Shown here piece after piece: positions 35,145 through 45,724 of a DNA stretch of 64,000 nucleotides. The notes under the pieces are model-generated. The model was not told the DNA's origin. It saw only the letters and a program-made list of their open reading frames with translations, and did no database searches. Positions within the stretch are counted from its first letter, which is position 1; each line of letters starts with the position of its first letter. The translations under genes were made by a program, and so were the position numbers. The stretch is from Marinicella sediminis (lineage in GTDB: Bacteria; Pseudomonadota; Gammaproteobacteria; Xanthomonadales; Marinicellaceae), in contig NZ_MVBD01000010.1 of NCBI RefSeq assembly GCF_002000055.1, positions 62,001-126,000 on the forward strand. The letters are read 5' to 3'.

Positions 35145-36587
35145 GTGAGTCATTATCAACCCATTGCATTCAAACCTTGGGACTACCTGATTCAGGGTGG
35201 CCCTAACAGGCGGTTTATGCTGTACTGGTTACTTGGTTGTTTGCTGGTGGTTCCCAGTGGAATGCTGACCCGGGTTTTTGAATTAACCGGTCTCACTTTA
35301 CAGATCTTTGGACTGGATGTTCACATCACCGTTTACTTGCCAATGTTGCTCTGTCTTCCGGTGTGTTTGATGTTCGGTTATTTCTGGGCCGCCATCCCTG
35401 CCTATTTTTCAACTTTTCTGGTTGCCATCATCGGTGACATGCCATTGGGCTGGATCCTGCTGTTCTCATTTGCTAACCCCATTGGATTGGCCATGTTGGT
35501 ACTGATCTACAAAATGGCCCCCGTTAAACATGATTTGCATGGGCTTAACGCAGTTTTGGTCTTCACGGTTGCGGCCTTTTTGTCTTCCTTGTCCGGATCA
35601 ATCGGTTCTTTCATTTGGACCTATACCAATCAGGTCAATATGCATGATTTTTTCAGGGTATGGCAGGGCTGGTGGCTTGGCGGTTTCATTCAGGCAATGC
35701 TGTTTTGTGCCCCCATTTTATACGTATTCAGCGAACCCGCCTCGCGCTACAAAAACCAAAGTTTTCCAGCGGCTGTGGCCAACCATAACAGCAGAAAAAC
35801 CGTCAGATCCGCGATTGTGCTGATCACTTTCGTACTGATAGGATTTACCTGGCTTGCATTTCAGGTAGGTGTCATGAACATCAAAGATCACATCAATCTG
35901 ATCAATGATGTCCAAATAAAGTCTGAGCTGCTCACCGCGTTGCAAGTCATTGAGTTTCCAACCATGATTTATGTGATCATCCTGGCCCTGATTGGTTATT
36001 TCGCCTTTTACTTTATCAATTATTGGACATTGCGACTGGAAGGGGTGAATCTGGCACTGAAAGAACAGAATGATCAATTGTATCAGTCCTCCATTACCGA
36101 CAACCTGACACAAGCTCACAACCGGACCTATTTGTTTGCCAAACTTCCTGGCATCATCACACGAATGAAAAACCAACAAGGTAAGCTGGCCATCGCCCTG
36201 CTCGACCTGGATCACTTTAAACAGATCAATGACCAATATGGGCATCAGGCCGGAGATCAGGTGCTGAAGACTTTTTCTGCTTTGGTCGCAAAAACAATCA
36301 ACTGCGATCAGTTGTTTGCCCGTTTTGGTGGAGAAGAATTCATCCTGGTGGTACCGGATTGCCACGAACAACAAATGCACGCCATGGCCAGAGAATTACT
36401 TGAGGGCTGTAGGGATATGGTCACCCAGAGTGACCGTGGAACCATTCATGTCACCTTCAGCATGGGTATTTTTGTCACCGCAGATTATCAACGGCCATTG
36501 GACCATTTGATCGAACAGGCAGATGTGGCATTGTATGAAGCCAAAAAAAATGGCAGAGACCAATATGTGCTTTCTACTGATCTGTGA
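35145..36587 (+). CDS. Membrane diguanylate cyclase with MASE1-like sensor
   Basis: A 480-residue protein with an N-terminal multi-span membrane region (about 8 hydrophobic segments over residues 25-295), resembling MASE1-type sensors. A short coiled linker follows, then a GGDEF domain (about 315-478) beginning 'TDNLTQAHNRTYL' with active site RFGGEEF. It should synthesise c-di-GMP. The start is GTG with AGGACAG upstream. It follows another GGDEF gene after a 137-bp gap and probably has its own promoter. Confidence 0.88.
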   Translation: MSHYQPIAFKPWDYLIQGGPNRRFMLYWLLGCLLVVPSGMLTRVFELTGLTLQIFGLDVHITVYLPMLLCLPVCLMFGYFWAAIPAYFSTFLVAIIGDMPLGWILLFSFANPIGLAMLVLIYKMAPVKHDLHGLNAVLVFTVAAFLSSLSGSIGSFIWTYTNQVNMHDFFRVWQGWWLGGFIQAMLFCAPILYVFSEPASRYKNQSFPAAVANHNSRKTVRSAIVLITFVLIGFTWLAFQVGVMNIKDHINLINDVQIKSELLTALQVIEFPTMIYVIILALIGYFAFYFINYWTLRLEGVNLALKEQNDQLYQSSITDNLTQAHNRTYLFAKLPGIITRMKNQQGKLAIALLDLDHFKQINDQYGHQAGDQVLKTFSALVAKTINCDQLFARFGGEEFILVVPDCHEQQMHAMARELLEGCRDMVTQSDRGTIHVTFSMGIFVTADYQRPLDHLIEQADVALYEAKKNGRDQYVLSTDL

Positions 36588-36697
36588 CTCAAGCTGAATC
36601 GACCAGCCTCACTTGCTGCACAGCCCTGGCCAATGCACCCTGACACGATCAAAGGCATCATCAACCAACCCTATCTCTGCGCTTAACACTCACGCAC

Positions 36698-36730
36698 AAA
36701 AAAGCCAACTGAATAACTTCAGCTGGCTTT
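36698..36730 (-). terminator. Intrinsic terminator of the GTPase/Roadblock operon
   Basis: Arms 36701-36712 and 36719-36730 pair over 12 bp with one G-U wobble and a 6-nt loop. On the minus strand a T run (36698-36703) follows. It lies 22 bp past the stop of the last operon gene. Confidence 0.85.
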
Positions 36731-36752
36731 GCTCAATAACGATGTGCGCCTG

Positions 36753-37112
36753 TCAGACCGTCAGATTTTCTTCTATGTTTTGCACTTTTCTGCGGGCTAA
36801 GGCCAAATTTGACTTTTCTTTATCCAGCACCAAATACAGAAACAATCCCTTTTGAGATGCCATTGGACGAATAATATGATATTGGCTATCCAGGGTGATT
36901 AAAATATCTTCAATGGATTCACCGATGCCCAGAGACTTCATGGTTTTGAGTTTGGACTTTACAACTTCTGAGTTACCTGCTGCGGCCAACTCCATATCTA
37001 CGCCGGCACCCTCTTCTCCCAGGACCATGCCTGAACTGGCATCTACCAGTGAAGTACACAAGGCGCCGTCTATACTCATGACTTCGACTAAACTGCTTTT
37101 AATATCTGACAT
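36753..37112 (-). CDS. Roadblock/LC7-domain protein
   Basis: A 119-residue protein with the alpha/beta Roadblock/LC7 fold pattern: 'SSLVEVMSIDGALCTSLVDASSGMVLG' near the start, then 'IEDILITLDSQYHIIRPM' and 'GLFLYLVLDKEKSNLALARRKV'. Bacterial members such as MglB regulate Ras-like GTPases. GAGGAA precedes the ATG at good spacing. It is fourth in an operon with another Roadblock protein, a small GTPase and an unknown protein, so a GTPase-regulatory role is likely. Confidence 0.8.
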   Translation of the reverse strand: MSDIKSSLVEVMSIDGALCTSLVDASSGMVLGEEGAGVDMELAAAGNSEVVKSKLKTMKSLGIGESIEDILITLDSQYHIIRPMASQKGLFLYLVLDKEKSNLALARRKVQNIEENLTV

Positions 37113-37135
37113 ACTTTTTCCTCATTGTTTTGTTT

Positions 37136-37528
37136 TTAAACTGCTGATTGATCAGCAGGAATGGTGGAGATGGCTTCTGCCAGTTTTTTGGCATAATACC
37201 GTGCTTTACCCACGATGAGCTGTGGGCCTGAAATGAAACACAACACAGCGTCTTTACCTCTGTACCGTGTTTTGAGCAGTACCATGTTGCCATCGGCAGA
37301 TTCAATAACCGTACTGATCAGTTCGGTATTCATCAATTGACTGGTAGCTGCATTGCTTAAAGAGGTCAGCGAGCTGCTCACAGCAGACAACTTGTCATCT
37401 TCGGACTGACCATCTGTTGAAAAGGAATGGTATGTAAATCCATCTGCAGATGACAGATTGATTTTGTTGACATATTCCGCTTGCCTAACCGTTTTGCCAA
37501 TCAGGAACTTCAATTCCTCATGTTCCAT
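37136..37528 (-). CDS. Second Roadblock/LC7-like protein
   Basis: A 130-residue protein. The central and C-terminal parts ('LSAVSSSLTSLSNAATSQLM', 'STVIESADGNMVLLKTRYRGKDAVLCFI', 'GKARYYAKKLAEAI') follow the Roadblock/LC7 pattern. The N-terminal 30 residues are distinct and may fit the GTPase. GAGGAAACC precedes the ATG, which overlaps the GTPase coding end by 11 bp, so expression is coupled. It differs from the downstream Roadblock gene, so the two may form a heterodimer. Confidence 0.75.
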   Translation of the reverse strand: MEHEELKFLIGKTVRQAEYVNKINLSSADGFTYHSFSTDGQSEDDKLSAVSSSLTSLSNAATSQLMNTELISTVIESADGNMVLLKTRYRGKDAVLCFISGPQLIVGKARYYAKKLAEAISTIPADQSAV

Positions 37529-38048
37529 TATTGGTTTCCTCTAATAGTATTAATGTTCTGAATATCAATTCTGCATTCTCTTTGAGATTGGCATTGATTG
37601 AATAAATGGGTAAAACCAGATTCCTTTTATTGAGGATGTTTTTGATGTGCTTTTTTGATGTTTCACCCTTGATTAAATCCGAATGGGTGATACCGATTAA
37701 GCAAGGGGTGTCTTGCTTGATGGCAAAGTAATCGAGAAGGTACTCAAGTTCTTTGATGGATTCAGTGGAATTGTTTTTGATGAGTATGACCACAGCCCAC
37801 AATCCTTGTTTGACGAAATCCCACATGAATGAGAATTTCCTTTGCCCTGGCACCCCATACAACCCGAGCTTCAAATCCTCATCAATTCTGATTTCACCAT
37901 AATCCATACCAACCGTCGTCAAGTCCTTACCAATATCGATTGATGATTTGACATCTGTATTGATTGTCTCGGTGTTACTTAAGTTTTTGATCAGAGTGGT
38001 TTTTCCTGAACCCACTGAACCAATAAACGCTATTTTTTTATGTATCAC
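37518..38048 (-). CDS. Small Ras-like GTPase
   Basis: A 176-residue P-loop GTPase. Walker A/G1 is at about residues 10-18 (GSVGSGKTT) and the switch II region is 'LYGVPGQRKFSFMWD' (G3, with Val-Pro-Gly in place of the canonical DxxG). G4 appears as 'GITHSDL', where Thr-His-Ser-Asp replaces NKxD. This matches the bacterial GTP-binding family found next to Roadblock proteins, related to MglA and the actinobacterial conservon GTPases. The start is GTG with weak ribosome binding, suggesting coupling to the upstream gene. Confidence 0.85.
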   Translation of the reverse strand: MIHKKIAFIGSVGSGKTTLIKNLSNTETINTDVKSSIDIGKDLTTVGMDYGEIRIDEDLKLGLYGVPGQRKFSFMWDFVKQGLWAVVILIKNNSTESIKELEYLLDYFAIKQDTPCLIGITHSDLIKGETSKKHIKNILNKRNLVLPIYSINANLKENAELIFRTLILLEETNNGT

Positions 38049-38057
38049 AACGCATAC

Positions 38058-38405
38058 TCAAAAGAACATGGCTTTCAGCCGGTTACTGATGTTTGAAGAC
38101 AATATATTCAATATCCCAGAGCCTGTCTGGCTATTGACCGGGTCACTGATTGTGATGATTTTCAACATATTGCATACATAGATAAAATGATTGATGACCG
38201 GTTCACTGCAATTGGAAATGAGTTTCAATTGATCATATGCAATGGGTTGCTTAACCAGATATGCACTTAAAATAATGTAATCTTTAGGGCAACCTACAAA
38301 CCCAAAATCCGGCCACTCTGTCAAAGATAAAATTTTATTCTGATACTTTATCTTTTCAGATGTAGCTGTTCGGTTGTTCCAAAGGTAATTCTTCAGATCA
38401 GACAT
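38058..38405 (-). CDS. Conserved-context protein, first gene of the GTPase operon
   Basis: A 115-residue protein with no domain I recognise. The C-terminal part ('SAYLVKQPIAYDQLKLISNCSEPVINHFIYVCNMLKII') has a helix-turn-helix-like or winged-helix flavour, and no signal peptide is present. It is 9 bp upstream of the GTPase gene, so it is part of the operon. By position it could be an effector or a scaffold of the GTPase/Roadblock module. Confidence 0.7.
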   Translation of the reverse strand: MSDLKNYLWNNRTATSEKIKYQNKILSLTEWPDFGFVGCPKDYIILSAYLVKQPIAYDQLKLISNCSEPVINHFIYVCNMLKIITISDPVNSQTGSGILNILSSNISNRLKAMFF

Positions 38406-38658
38406 TTAACACTCAGGTAACTTTGTTTCACACCACAATAATCAGCCAATACTGATATTGCACACACATACATTCAACCCACCTGGTACCGTTTGAGTAA
38501 CGCTTTATTATTCAGCGGTGACAATTTACCAATAGACAACAATGAGAATGTAAAAAGGGTGGGGAGAATTTACATTAGTTTTTCCTTACACACATGAGAA
38601 TGTTATATGATTTCAACACTTGTTTAAACAAACATCCACGGACAACTGTATACCAAAA

Positions 38659-39549
38659 ATGAAACAATCAAACATACCCCTCAATGACATGTCTTTATTC
38701 ATTGAAGTTGGCAGGGCTTTGAGCTTTACCAAAGCGGCTAAGACAACCGGCATCCCGCATTCAACATTATCCCGGAGGATTAAAAGCCTCGAAAAATCCA
38801 TTGGATTGCGGTTATTCAACAGGACAACCAGGAAAATCGAATTCACTGAGGCAGGAGAGATGTATTATGAAAAGTGTAAACCCCTGATAGATGAAGTAAA
38901 AATTGCCCATGAGCAGCTGAATGGCTTTCAATCGAAACCCAAAGGCTTGCTGAGGGCCTTATTACCAGTCGATCTTGCCACAACGTATATTGCCCCATTG
39001 ATGCCTGAATTTTGCAGAAGTTACCCTGAAATCACATACGACCTTGAACTCTCCTCTAAAAGCATTGACCTTGTCAAAGATCATTATGATTTAGCCATTA
39101 AAGTTGGTGAACTGAATGACTCAAATATGATCACACAGCTGATTGGCAAACTTCCTTTGTACCTGTATGCATCTCCTGACTATCTACAAAAACAGGGTGA
39201 GCCCAAAACACCAGAAGAATTAGAGTCACGGGAATGTCTGACCATTATTTACAACACCTGGACCTTGTACAGCAACGGTCAATCCCGACAAATAACACCC
39301 ACAAGCCGTTTCAAATTGAACAATCTGGGAATGATGCGACAGCTCATCGCCATAGGTTTGGGAATTGGGCTGCTACCAAAAGAAGTTGCCCGCGCTGATG
39401 TAGAGCAAGGTAGATTGGTGAGAATAATGCATCCTTGGCAAGGCATGGATGCTCCGGTATATGCCATCACAGAATCCAGATTGATGCCTCAAAAGTCCCG
39501 GGTATTCATTGATTATTTACGCAGCAAGTTAAGCCAACAAAATGAATGA
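38659..39549 (+). CDS. LysR-family transcriptional regulator
   Basis: A 296-residue regulator. The N-terminal helix-turn-helix ('SFTKAAKTTGIPHSTLSRRIKSLEKSIGLRLFNRTTR') spans about residues 21-57. The rest is the usual two-lobed substrate-binding domain. The start at 38659 is the first ATG; upstream of it the frame has only a TTG. It is divergent from the GTPase/Roadblock operon across a 253-bp spacer, the usual arrangement for a LysR protein and its target, but control of that operon is only inferred. Confidence 0.9.
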   Translation: MKQSNIPLNDMSLFIEVGRALSFTKAAKTTGIPHSTLSRRIKSLEKSIGLRLFNRTTRKIEFTEAGEMYYEKCKPLIDEVKIAHEQLNGFQSKPKGLLRALLPVDLATTYIAPLMPEFCRSYPEITYDLELSSKSIDLVKDHYDLAIKVGELNDSNMITQLIGKLPLYLYASPDYLQKQGEPKTPEELESRECLTIIYNTWTLYSNGQSRQITPTSRFKLNNLGMMRQLIAIGLGIGLLPKEVARADVEQGRLVRIMHPWQGMDAPVYAITESRLMPQKSRVFIDYLRSKLSQQNE

Positions 39550-39624
39550 TTTTCAAGCAGCGCGTATAGGGCTTTGAAAGTCAGCATGGATGTTTTGACA
39601 ACCAATACCGTCTTCATGATACAG

Positions 39625-39653
39625 AAAAAGCCAGCTCACTTGCGCAAGCCGGC
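39625..39653 (-). terminator. Intrinsic terminator after the S41 peptidase gene
   Basis: Arms 39630-39636 and 39647-39653 pair with one G-U wobble. They are followed on the minus strand by five T residues (39625-39629). It lies 42 bp beyond the peptidase stop. Confidence 0.7.
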
Positions 39654-39694
39654 CTCTCCTGGACTTCGTTGGGTCAAAGAAGGGATCTGAGCGG

Positions 39695-41026
39695 TCAGTC
39701 CCGTGGGTTTTTATCCTGTCTGCCATTGTCATAATGGCCAATAAGAGCCACAGTTGTGGCATTGTTCATTTCAAACTGTATCCTGAAATAGGGAATGTCG
39801 GCAAACATAAACCAGTGGTCACCCATTGGTATCATTGGCTGTTTGGTGCCACCGTCCCGCTGGTAAATCAGCTGGTTGTTTTCCAGGCTGATACTGCGGG
39901 GCCCATAGGTGCCTACATAGACCTGTTGCCCTTCTGCGTCCAGTTGCACTGGATTGGCCCGGGCACGTAAACCGGCAGATAACCACTGATAGCTTGCCTG
40001 TGCCCGCTCATCGTCATTGTTAGCCACGAGGTTCTCCAATGCCAGCAGATACGCTTTATCAAGGGCATCGGCCTGCGGCACTTCAATATGTGGCGTGACT
40101 CCGGTTCCTTCCCAGTTGGTGTTGGTCACCGGGTTGATGGCACGACCGGTTGGCACCCACACCTGATAGCGGTCAGTTGCTGTGATGCGCCCGCCTGGAT
40201 GAGCACCGCCACCGGTGGTCTCGCCTACCAGTGTGGCCCTCTCCAGATTCTTTAGGTTGTAACTGAATTCTTCTGCGGCAGAAAAAGTGCGGTCACTGGT
40301 CAATACATAAACCGGGGTGTCCGGGTTACGCTGACCGTCCACATGGGGCAAGGTCCAGGTTTGATCATATTGTTCAGTAGCTCGCCGGTAAAAGGTATTC
40401 AAGTGAACCGGCTCAGGCCCAAACAAATAACTACTGATGAGCTGAATCATTTGTGGACTGCCGCCGCCATTTTTACGTAAGTCAATGATCAGTGCATCCG
40501 TATTACTCAGAAATTTCATGGCAGCTACTGCGGTTTCACCAGCGTATTCGGTACCCTGAAATGACCTCAGGTCGAGGTAGCCCACATTGCCCTCCATGAT
40601 TTTCACCTGTTGAAAACCAAAGTTCACCAGGCGGTTACGGGCGACCATGTCTTCATACAACTCCCTTTCCTGCTCAGGCGTTATGGCTTGTCTTTGCCGG
40701 GCAATTCCCTCAGGGTCAAAAATGACCCGAATGTGCTTGTCCTGACTGACCTCAACTAAATCATCGGTCAACTGTTGAGCAAACACACGCACATCATCGA
40801 TGGCCTCATATTGACCTTTTTTTGCGTTTCGACTGATTTTTCTGGCCATTTTGTCTGCCACATCAGGGAATATATAATGGTCCTTCAGTTGCTGACCAAT
40901 GGCATTGACCACAGCCAGACGCTCAGTTTTCTCGAGTGGCGGGTCCGCCGGCTGAGCCTGAACAAAAGAGCCATTAAAGATCGTCAGAAGACAGAATATG
41001 TAAACACAAGTCGGAATTATTTTCAT
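39695..41026 (-). CDS. Exported S41-family peptidase
   Basis: A 443-residue protein with a signal peptide (about 1-24). An N-terminal helical domain (about 30-115) precedes the S41 catalytic core, with 'GNVGYLDLRSF', 'DALIIDLRKNGGGSPQMI' and the nucleophile block 'LTSDRTFSAAEEFSYNLK' (Ser in FSAAEEF). 'GETTGGGAHPGG' follows. No PDZ domain is evident, as in the interphotoreceptor-retinoid-binding type of S41 proteins. The ATG at 41026 lies 4 nt after the MarR stop; this start gives the best signal peptide. It is probably controlled by the upstream MarR regulator. Confidence 0.88.
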   Translation of the reverse strand: MKIIPTCVYIFCLLTIFNGSFVQAQPADPPLEKTERLAVVNAIGQQLKDHYIFPDVADKMARKISRNAKKGQYEAIDDVRVFAQQLTDDLVEVSQDKHIRVIFDPEGIARQRQAITPEQERELYEDMVARNRLVNFGFQQVKIMEGNVGYLDLRSFQGTEYAGETAVAAMKFLSNTDALIIDLRKNGGGSPQMIQLISSYLFGPEPVHLNTFYRRATEQYDQTWTLPHVDGQRNPDTPVYVLTSDRTFSAAEEFSYNLKNLERATLVGETTGGGAHPGGRITATDRYQVWVPTGRAINPVTNTNWEGTGVTPHIEVPQADALDKAYLLALENLVANNDDERAQASYQWLSAGLRARANPVQLDAEGQQVYVGTYGPRSISLENNQLIYQRDGGTKQPMIPMGDHWFMFADIPYFRIQFEMNNATTVALIGHYDNGRQDKNPRD

Positions 41027-41030
41027 GATT

Positions 41031-41465
41031 TTATTGACAGTTGTTGATGATTTTATTGAGGGTAATGAAGAGTTCTTTGATTTCTTTTTCACTGATACCC
41101 GCTAAGGCATCCTGACGGTTGTTCAGGATGATGGGTTTAAGTTCTTGCAGGGTGTCATGCCCTTTATCTGATATGTTGAGTTTAAACTTTCTGCGATCTT
41201 GTGGATTAACAGCACGGCTGAGGTATTCATTTTTCACCAATAACTCGATCATTCTGGTGATTGAGGCATGATCCTTGAACAACCAACTGGCCAGGTCTTT
41301 TTGTGCCATTTCGGGGTTTACTTCCAGCAACGATAAGATCAGCAATTGATCGACAGTGATACCGGGCAACCGGGCTGACAGATTCTTCTGAGCATATTGC
41401 CGGTAGGTTTTGATCGCCTTTTCTATGCTGTAGAAAATGGTTTGTTGTGGGTCGATTTTGTCCAT
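41031..41465 (-). CDS. MarR-family transcriptional regulator
   Basis: A 144-residue winged-helix protein with the MarR pattern: 'LPGITVDQLLILSLLEVNP', 'AQKDLASWLFKDHASITRMIELLVKNEYLSRAVNPQDRRKFKLNI', and a C-terminal dimerisation helix. The 'DRR' wing turn is present. The start chosen is the ATG at 41465. The S41 peptidase gene follows immediately, so the pair forms an operon and probably autoregulates. The ligand is unknown. Confidence 0.9.
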   Translation of the reverse strand: MDKIDPQQTIFYSIEKAIKTYRQYAQKNLSARLPGITVDQLLILSLLEVNPEMAQKDLASWLFKDHASITRMIELLVKNEYLSRAVNPQDRRKFKLNISDKGHDTLQELKPIILNNRQDALAGISEKEIKELFITLNKIINNCQ

Positions 41466-41867
41466 GCAGAACAGTTTAACGTGATTTAATTGATATATCA
41501 ACATTATGCCTGATATTCAACCCCTCGCCATGCGCCAAAAGTCACTATTAACAAAGGAAATTAAAAAACCGGAGCCTGATTTGGCTCAGGACGTGAAGCT
41601 GTGATCCTGGGGCACCGATCTCCGATCCTGTCTCGGTGCTCACTCCAGTATCCATACAGTCGTCATTCATTTTTTGCCAAAAAGAAGTGAAAGCGGCCTC
41701 GGCGATCATGTCGTGTGATCAAGCGCTGGACACCCTGATTCGCTATCGCTCACGGCTTATCGATCATTCCATTTTGGCTTCTTGACTTCGTCAAACCGCC
41801 ATATCTGCATGATCTGCCTAACCAAGTCGGCGGGTCGAGCTGATCATCTGCGCCCCTATTGAAAATG
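41466..41867. other. Spacer between MarR and katG, no gene recognised
   Basis: About 400 bp without a supported gene. It must hold the MarR/S41 promoter near 41466-41560. A short hairpin (GAGCC...GGCTC) lies around 41570-41587. The part from 41590 to 41850 looks like degraded sequence of higher GC content with a 'TTTTTTGCCAAAAAGAAG' segment at about 41672-41689. No tRNA, IS end or array is visible. Confidence 0.4.
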
Positions 41868-41898
41868 AAGCCATACCGACGAAATGACGGTATGGCTT
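41868..41898 (-). terminator. Hairpin after katG
   Basis: Arms 41868-41878 and 41888-41898 pair perfectly over 11 bp with a 9-nt loop. It lies 11 bp after the katG stop on the minus strand. The downstream sequence is T-rich but not a pure T run. Confidence 0.75.
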
Positions 41899-41908
41899 GG
41901 CAAGCGTG

Positions 41909-44410
<2,502 letters not shown>

Positions 44411-45235
44411 ATGACGCTCGACCAACAAGCCAAAATCAATCATACATACGATGGCCACCAACTGGCTGAACAGTATTTTGAAGCCCTCAGTGGCTTTTTC
44501 TTTGAAATGGATATCAATGGGCAAAAATTTGTTGAGAGTTTTGTGGCTGCGTACATCAAGCATGTAGATGCCGAAACCAATCGCGTCAGCGATGTCATCA
44601 TGAACACCGGCTTCACCAAAACAGTCATTGAAAACACCCTGAAAGGGGTTAAAAAGAATCGCCAGTTTGCCATCAAATCATTTTTTGGTGAAATGATTGA
44701 AGAGGTCAAAAAGATCTGTTCCAGGAATGAACAGATGACCATGAAAATCAAAGGCACACAAAGGTCTTTCACCAGCGTATTTTATCGCCTTGAGCCTTCA
44801 ACCAAGCAGTTGACCTCACAATCATTCCTGGACTACATGATCAAACGCGGCATCATTGAGCGGGTGGATGACAACACCATCCGTTTTGTTCGCGCCGTGC
44901 CAATCAATCACGTCAACACCAAAGAAAAAATGCTCAGCCTGTTTACCAATGTGATGGAGCGTTTCACCCAAACCCTGATTGGCAACTATCAGGCCACAAA
45001 ACCGGCTGATGAAAATTTCCAACAAACATACAGATCTTGGCACATTGATCCCCAAATGCACAATGAAGCAAGACAGGCATTAAAAAAATTATTAAGGACG
45101 CAATGGCTGGAAATCCAACAGTTGATTGACAGTTATGAAGTGAAAACGGAATTTGAAAAAAATCGGGTTGAACAGTCTGGTGCTGAACTGGGTGTTTCAA
45201 CCTTTGTGTATCACAACAATCCAAACGAGGAATAA
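44411..45235 (+). CDS. Divergent DUF6502-like protein
   Basis: A 274-residue cytoplasmic protein without a signal peptide. Its layout resembles the two DUF6502 proteins at 1991 and 6531. It has an N-terminal 'FVESFVAAYIKHVDAETNRVSDVIMNTGFTKTVI' block comparable to their 'YVDVADRHFG..TKSRMSVITGLSR'. A middle 'SFLDYMIKRGIIERVDDNTIRFV' segment like a wing follows, then 'MLSLFTNVMERFTQTLIGNYQA' comparable to 'STQYLLETIDHNI'. The match is by eye and distant. Its last codons carry a GAGGAA site for the small secreted-protein gene that follows 3 nt later, repeating the regulator-plus-secreted-protein arrangement seen twice elsewhere in the window. Confidence 0.65.
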   Translation: MTLDQQAKINHTYDGHQLAEQYFEALSGFFFEMDINGQKFVESFVAAYIKHVDAETNRVSDVIMNTGFTKTVIENTLKGVKKNRQFAIKSFFGEMIEEVKKICSRNEQMTMKIKGTQRSFTSVFYRLEPSTKQLTSQSFLDYMIKRGIIERVDDNTIRFVRAVPINHVNTKEKMLSLFTNVMERFTQTLIGNYQATKPADENFQQTYRSWHIDPQMHNEARQALKKLLRTQWLEIQQLIDSYEVKTEFEKNRVEQSGAELGVSTFVYHNNPNEE

Positions 45236-45238
45236 ATC

Positions 45239-45516
45239 ATGAAAAACTTTAAATTGACAGGCCTTTTTTTTGCTTAACCACCGCAACTTTTTCATACGCT
45301 GGCAACGGTGACGGTTCCGGCGGCGAACCCCCTCAAGACCCATCTTCTTCATATCAAACATGCCATACCATCCTCGGCAACGGTGACGGTTCCGGCGGTG
45401 ATGACTCATCCGGTAGCAGCACTGAAGGCAACGGTGATGGCTCGGGTGGAGATGAACAGGTAAACCAAGAAAACACCATGCAAATGGCCGCATTTTATGC
45501 GTGTATTAATAATTAA
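45239..45516 (+). pseudogene. Small secreted GNGDGSGG-repeat protein gene, frameshifted at a T8 tract
   Basis: The ATG at 45239 follows GAGGAA at good spacing. The frame starts with a typical signal peptide but runs into TAA after 12 codons, right after eight T residues (45264-45271). Adding one T opens a 92-residue product. It would have the signal peptide finished by 'FFCLTTATFSYA', then three GNGDGSGG motifs (DNA copies at 45301, 45376 and 45427), two Cys-containing segments and a stop at 45516. A strong terminator follows. It may be phase-variable, expressed by slippage, a true pseudogene or a sequencing error. The coding pattern downstream of the tract is well kept, which argues against old decay. 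Confidence 0.7.
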
Positions 45517-45529
45517 TAAAAAAATGCAC

Positions 45530-45563
45530 AAATCTACCGCAGAAAATTGCGGTAGATTTTTTT
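45530..45563 (+). terminator. Strong intrinsic terminator of the 44411 operon
   Basis: Arms 45530-45541 and 45548-45559 pair perfectly over 12 bp with a 6-nt loop, and four more T residues follow (seven consecutive in all). It lies 13 bp after the stop of the small secreted-protein gene and supports that gene being a real transcribed unit. Confidence 0.9.
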
Positions 45564-45724
45564 CCATTAAGCGTTGACAATAGGAATCGTGTTGAGGTGT
45601 TCGGTTATTCAGGACATCGAAACCAAACTGAAGAAGATGAGGGGGACGGTGATTTCAAGTGTGTGTGATAAGTGTGATGTGACATCACCACCCTCCTCAA
45701 CTTGCCGACCATATTAACATGTTT

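Noticed and set aside
35718-36380. A 220-codon minus-strand frame
   Set aside because: It is antisense to the membrane GGDEF gene and overlaps its catalytic domain. Its sequence matches no family.
41590-41850. Resemblance between the katG-downstream spacer and the 16300-16530 spacer
   Set aside because: Both have purine-rich segments and an AAAAGAAG block, but I could not align them over any useful length, so I do not call a repeat family.
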